From positions 1 through 9,144 of the forward strand of contig CALAKO010000182.1 of the NCBI GenBank assembly GCA_937922955.1: a stretch of DNA of 9,144 nucleotides, read 5' to 3'. The translations under genes were made by a program, and so were the position numbers. The notes beneath the pieces are model-generated. The model made no database searches. It was given only the letters and a program-made list of their open reading frames with translations, and had not been told where the DNA came from. This DNA is from an uncultured Peptococcaceae bacterium. GTDB taxonomy: Bacteria; Bacillota; Peptococcia; Peptococcales; Peptococcaceae. This document shows, piece after piece, positions 7,174-9,144 of the stretch. Positions within the stretch are counted from its first letter, which is position 1; every line of letters starts with the position of its first letter.

Positions 7174-8877
7174 TCATGCGTTGATGTTGTACGGTTTTAG
7201 GAGAGCAGCTGTGCGTTCCCTGGGATTCTCCTTATAGTCGTCTTGATGGAGGTGTTCTTTAAAGATTTTCAGGGCACCTTGGTCGTTGTCGATGTAGTAG
7301 GCACGGGCGATGTTGCCCTGGGTGTCTTTGTCGGCGCTGTCCCACCAGACGGCTGCCTTGATGCGTGGATAATTTTCGAGCTGTTCAAACATGTCTTCCA
7401 CCCAGGCCGCTTTGTCGCCGCCGTAGCTGGAGCAGGCAAATTCGGTGATCATCAGTGGCTGCTCGTATTGCGGTGCCATTTGCGCGTAGACGGGATCGTA
7501 GATTTCATCGAAGGTGCGCCAGGTTTCGCCGTCGTAGTAGTCGCCGGTGTTGTAGCCGGTGAGGCCGACGATGTCGACGTATTCATCGCCTGGGTAGTAG
7601 TTGTCGCCATTGTTCCAGGCGAAGGCCGGGAAGGATTTTTCATTCGGGTTCCAGACCCAGAGGGTGTTTTTGTTGGCGCCTTCTTCTTCAAAGATGCTGT
7701 AGATGTAGCGGTAAAGCTCCACATAGGTGCTGCAGTCGCGGGCGGTCCAGTAGGCCGAGTAGTTGCACCAGTCGCCGTTCATTTCGTTGAAAGGGCGGAA
7801 GAGCACAGGGTGGCCGAAACGCGCCACATCGGCGGCGTAGGCATGGAGAAAGTCGTCGTATTTGCCGTCGAGGATGTCGTAGACCATGTTGTTTTGGGTG
7901 AGTGGGTCGTAGAGCTGAGTTTGCAAGGTGAGTTCGACGACGCTGCTATTTTCTTCCCAGAGACGGTTGAGGGTGTTGTAGATGTTGTTTTCGGTGTAAT
8001 CTTCGTAAATATTGGAGTAGCAGAGGACAATCTCGAAGCGGTGAGAGAGCTCTTTTTGTACGTCGAGCAGGCCGCGTGTGCTTTCACCGCTGACGGACGG
8101 TTCGAAGAGCCCCCAGGTGAGCTCAGCGTCTTCGCTGAAGATGCGGTCGTAGAAGGCCTGGGTTTCTGCGGTGAGGTCGTCACGCTGGCGTGGCTGGCGT
8201 GGATATTCCTTGGCTTCCACGGTTGGAGTGAAACTTTCGAAGCTGGCTGCCAGGGCACGCAGGGTGTCGGCGCTGATCGGCTCTGTTGAGGTGAGCAGGA
8301 AGCAGTACACGTTTTTGCCCTGAACGATGTCGACAAGGCCGTAGTAGTTGCGGTCGTTGTCAACGCGGGCGAGCGCGCGGCGTTCCCAGGTGAGATAGTG
8401 GGTCGCCTGACCGCCGAGGGTGTCGTCGATGGCTTTGTCGTAGGTGATGGTGAAGTCCCAGGTGTTTTCCAGGAAACGGTTGGAATAGTTGAGGTAAGTA
8501 TCGGCGCCAACGTCGTCGCCGAGAGTCTGGGTGAAGATTTCCAGGCGCATGTTGTCATTAGCCAGCGTGCTGCGACAGGTGGCATCGCCCATATCGACGA
8601 CGTCGAGGCCGTTTGGCACGCTGATGGTGTAGCCGCCAGCGTTGTTGGTGAAGGTGCTGCCGTCGTAGGTAAAAACATCGTTAGCGGCAGCCGTGGCGAC
8701 GGTGTCGGCGCTGTTGGCATTGAGGCCATTGGCTGAGGATTGCGATGCTTCGGTCAAGGTGTCGTAGACGGCGACGGGCGTGGTTTCTGTATTTATGGTA
8801 TCGGTGGCGCTGCCGCAGCCGCTGAGACCAGTCGCAGCGAGAAGTGTGAGCGCGGCAAGTGCGAGTGAGCGTTTCAT
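7174..8877 (-). CDS. Lipoprotein with C-terminal GH26 (beta-mannanase-type) domain
   Basis: This 567-residue protein begins with a lipoprotein signal peptide whose lipobox LSGC ends at C21, so it should be anchored outside the cytoplasmic membrane. A low-complexity Ser/Thr/Asn/Ala linker (22-66) follows. Residues about 68-220 form a separate domain (GGYTISVPNG, ADTLRALAASFESF) that looks like PsbP/Mog1-type lipoprotein domains; this is inference. Residues about 240-545 match glycoside hydrolase family 26: WGLFEPSV (255-262), HPVLFRPFNEMNGDW (356-370) with E365 as acid/base, LWVWNPNE (406-413), YVDIVGLTGYN (433-443), PLMITEF (474-480) with E479 as nucleophile, and AAVWWD (508-513). Family 26 enzymes mostly cleave beta-1,4-mannan, some beta-1,3-xylan or mixed-linkage glucan, so the substrate is open. 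AGGGAGG lies eight bases before the ATG. It has its own promoter and shares a terminator, so it is a single-gene unit with no transporter or other glycosidase visible beside it. Confidence 0.88.
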   Translation of the reverse strand: MKRSLALAALTLLAATGLSGCGSATDTINTETTPVAVYDTLTEASQSSANGLNANSADTVATAAANDVFTYDGSTFTNNAGGYTISVPNGLDVVDMGDATCRSTLANDNMRLEIFTQTLGDDVGADTYLNYSNRFLENTWDFTITYDKAIDDTLGGQATHYLTWERRALARVDNDRNYYGLVDIVQGKNVYCFLLTSTEPISADTLRALAASFESFTPTVEAKEYPRQPRQRDDLTAETQAFYDRIFSEDAELTWGLFEPSVSGESTRGLLDVQKELSHRFEIVLCYSNIYEDYTENNIYNTLNRLWEENSSVVELTLQTQLYDPLTQNNMVYDILDGKYDDFLHAYAADVARFGHPVLFRPFNEMNGDWCNYSAYWTARDCSTYVELYRYIYSIFEEEGANKNTLWVWNPNEKSFPAFAWNNGDNYYPGDEYVDIVGLTGYNTGDYYDGETWRTFDEIYDPVYAQMAPQYEQPLMITEFACSSYGGDKAAWVEDMFEQLENYPRIKAAVWWDSADKDTQGNIARAYYIDNDQGALKIFKEHLHQDDYKENPRERTAALLKPYNINA

Positions 8878-8885
8878 GGCACGAA

Positions 8886-8892
8886 CCTCCCT
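8886..8892 (-). promoter_or_regulatory. Ribosome binding site of the GH26 lipoprotein gene
   Basis: Read on the minus strand this is AGGGAGG, eight bases before the ATG at 8877. It supports that start, as does the lipoprotein signal peptide that begins there. Confidence 0.8.
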
Positions 8893-8912
8893 GTGATCGT
8901 GGGTTTTCTTCC

Positions 8913-8941
8913 ATTGTAGTGGATGCTGGAAAGAGCGTCAA
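8913..8941 (-). promoter_or_regulatory. Sigma-70-type promoter of the GH26 lipoprotein gene
   Basis: On the minus strand, TTGACG (8941-8936) and TACAAT (8918-8913) are separated by exactly 17 bases, each one base from consensus. Transcription would begin near 8906, about 29 bases before the start codon and just ahead of the ribosome binding site. No operator repeat is obvious around it. Confidence 0.8.
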
Positions 8942-8958
8942 TCTTTATCCGGGGTTGC

Positions 8959-8987
8959 TTGCATGTTGTCATTTTTCTGTGTACACT
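8959..8987 (+). promoter_or_regulatory. Sigma-70-type promoter of the AddB/RexB-like gene
   Basis: TTGCAT (8959-8964) and TACACT (8982-8987) are 17 bases apart, each two bases from consensus or nearly so. The start would be near 8994, giving a leader of about 43 bases. It is divergent from the GH26 promoter, with the two -35 elements 17 bases apart and no overlap. Confidence 0.6.
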
Positions 8988-9036
8988 AAACAAATGAACG
9001 GTTATTTTTGGCAGAAAATCATGAGGAGGGACTATC

Positions 9037-9144
9037 ATGCGTCTGATTGTGGGGGCGACGGCGAACGCCGTGCGGGAAAAAATATTGGCGGAACTGAGCG
9101 AGATTGCCGAGCGGCGTGCGCGAGCCTATTTGCTGGTGCCGGAG
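9037..9144 (+). CDS. Start of an AddB/RexB-like recombination nuclease subunit (cut by window end)
   Basis: Only the first 36 codons are in the window and the frame is still open. The ATG has an ideal ribosome site, AGGAGG (9024-9029), seven bases upstream. The product begins MRLIVG and reaches YLLVPE at residues 31-36. AddB proteins, the nuclease/helicase-like partner of AddA in double-strand break repair, typically begin with a short strand, a GRAGSGKT-type Walker A loop and then an LLVPEQ motif at about this spacing. Here the Walker A position reads GATANAVREK and lacks the GK(S/T) signature, as in the RexB branch, where the N-terminal ATP site is lost. The assignment rests on very little sequence. 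AddA would be expected downstream, outside the window. It is GC-rich like its neighbours. Confidence 0.5.
   Translation, partial: MRLIVGATANAVREKILAELSEIAERRARAYLLVPE

Noticed and set aside
7243..8289. Long plus-strand open frame opposite the GH26 gene
   Set aside because: It is Val/Ala/Gly/Phe-rich with no domain motif, as expected opposite a GC-biased gene, while the minus strand encodes a clear lipoprotein signal and GH26 catalytic motifs.
8995..9144. Open frame from ATG 8995 overlapping the AddB-like start
   Set aside because: It has no ribosome site and its product is a low-information Gly/Arg/Cys/Ala string. The frame starting at 9037 has AGGAGG at seven bases and an AddB-like pattern.
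1..9144. Defence island, prophage, insertion sequence or CRISPR array
   Set aside because: No transposase, integrase, direct-repeat array, terminal inverted repeats or phage structural gene is visible. The zinc-ribbon protein alone is not enough to call a defence system.

Overview
The window looks like chromosome from an anaerobic, probably gut-associated member of the Bacillota (Clostridia or a close relative). The evidence is an S-layer-homology (SLH) anchored surface protein, strong AGGAGG-type ribosome binding sites, intrinsic terminators, an AddB/RexB-like gene start, and a lipoprotein glycosidase typical of polysaccharide-degrading gut Firmicutes. I cannot name a genus from sequence alone. 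Most coding DNA is about 55-65% GC in hand-counted lines. The body of the large surface-protein gene is much more AT-rich (28-33% in the two lines counted).

Layout: (1) 87-1220 (+), a 377-residue protein made of five tandem zinc-ribbon/treble-clef units (DUF4379-like). (2) 1221-1350, a leader with alternating inverted repeats and a possible 15-codon leader ORF. (3) 1351-5766 (+), a 1471-residue secreted protein: signal peptide, DUF11/DUF7507-like domain, von Willebrand A (vWA) domain, long beta-rich stalk and three C-terminal SLH domains, closed by a strong terminator at 5783-5816. (4) 5935-7098 (+), an M20D-family metallo-amidohydrolase. (5) A shared hairpin terminator at 7120-7154 between convergent genes. 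(6) 7174-8877 (-), a lipoprotein with a C-terminal GH26 (beta-mannanase-type) catalytic domain. (7) 8878-9036, a divergent promoter region with two well-formed sigma-70-type promoters. (8) 9037 to the window end (+), the first 36 codons of an AddB/RexB-like recombination nuclease subunit.

The genes do not form one obvious pathway. Each of the last four genes has its own terminator and/or promoter, so they read as independent transcription units. The surface adhesin and the GH26 lipoprotein would both act outside the membrane, the M20D enzyme and zinc-ribbon protein probably in the cytoplasm. I see no CRISPR array, tRNA, rRNA, transposase or phage gene, and no gene-free stretch over 300 bases. 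The points most worth a second look are the composition break inside the surface protein (AT-rich ectodomain joined to a GC-richer SLH anchor), its altered vWA metal site, the five-unit zinc-ribbon protein beside it, and the degenerate Walker A at the start of the AddB-like gene. I do not see convincing evidence of a wholly new multi-gene system.
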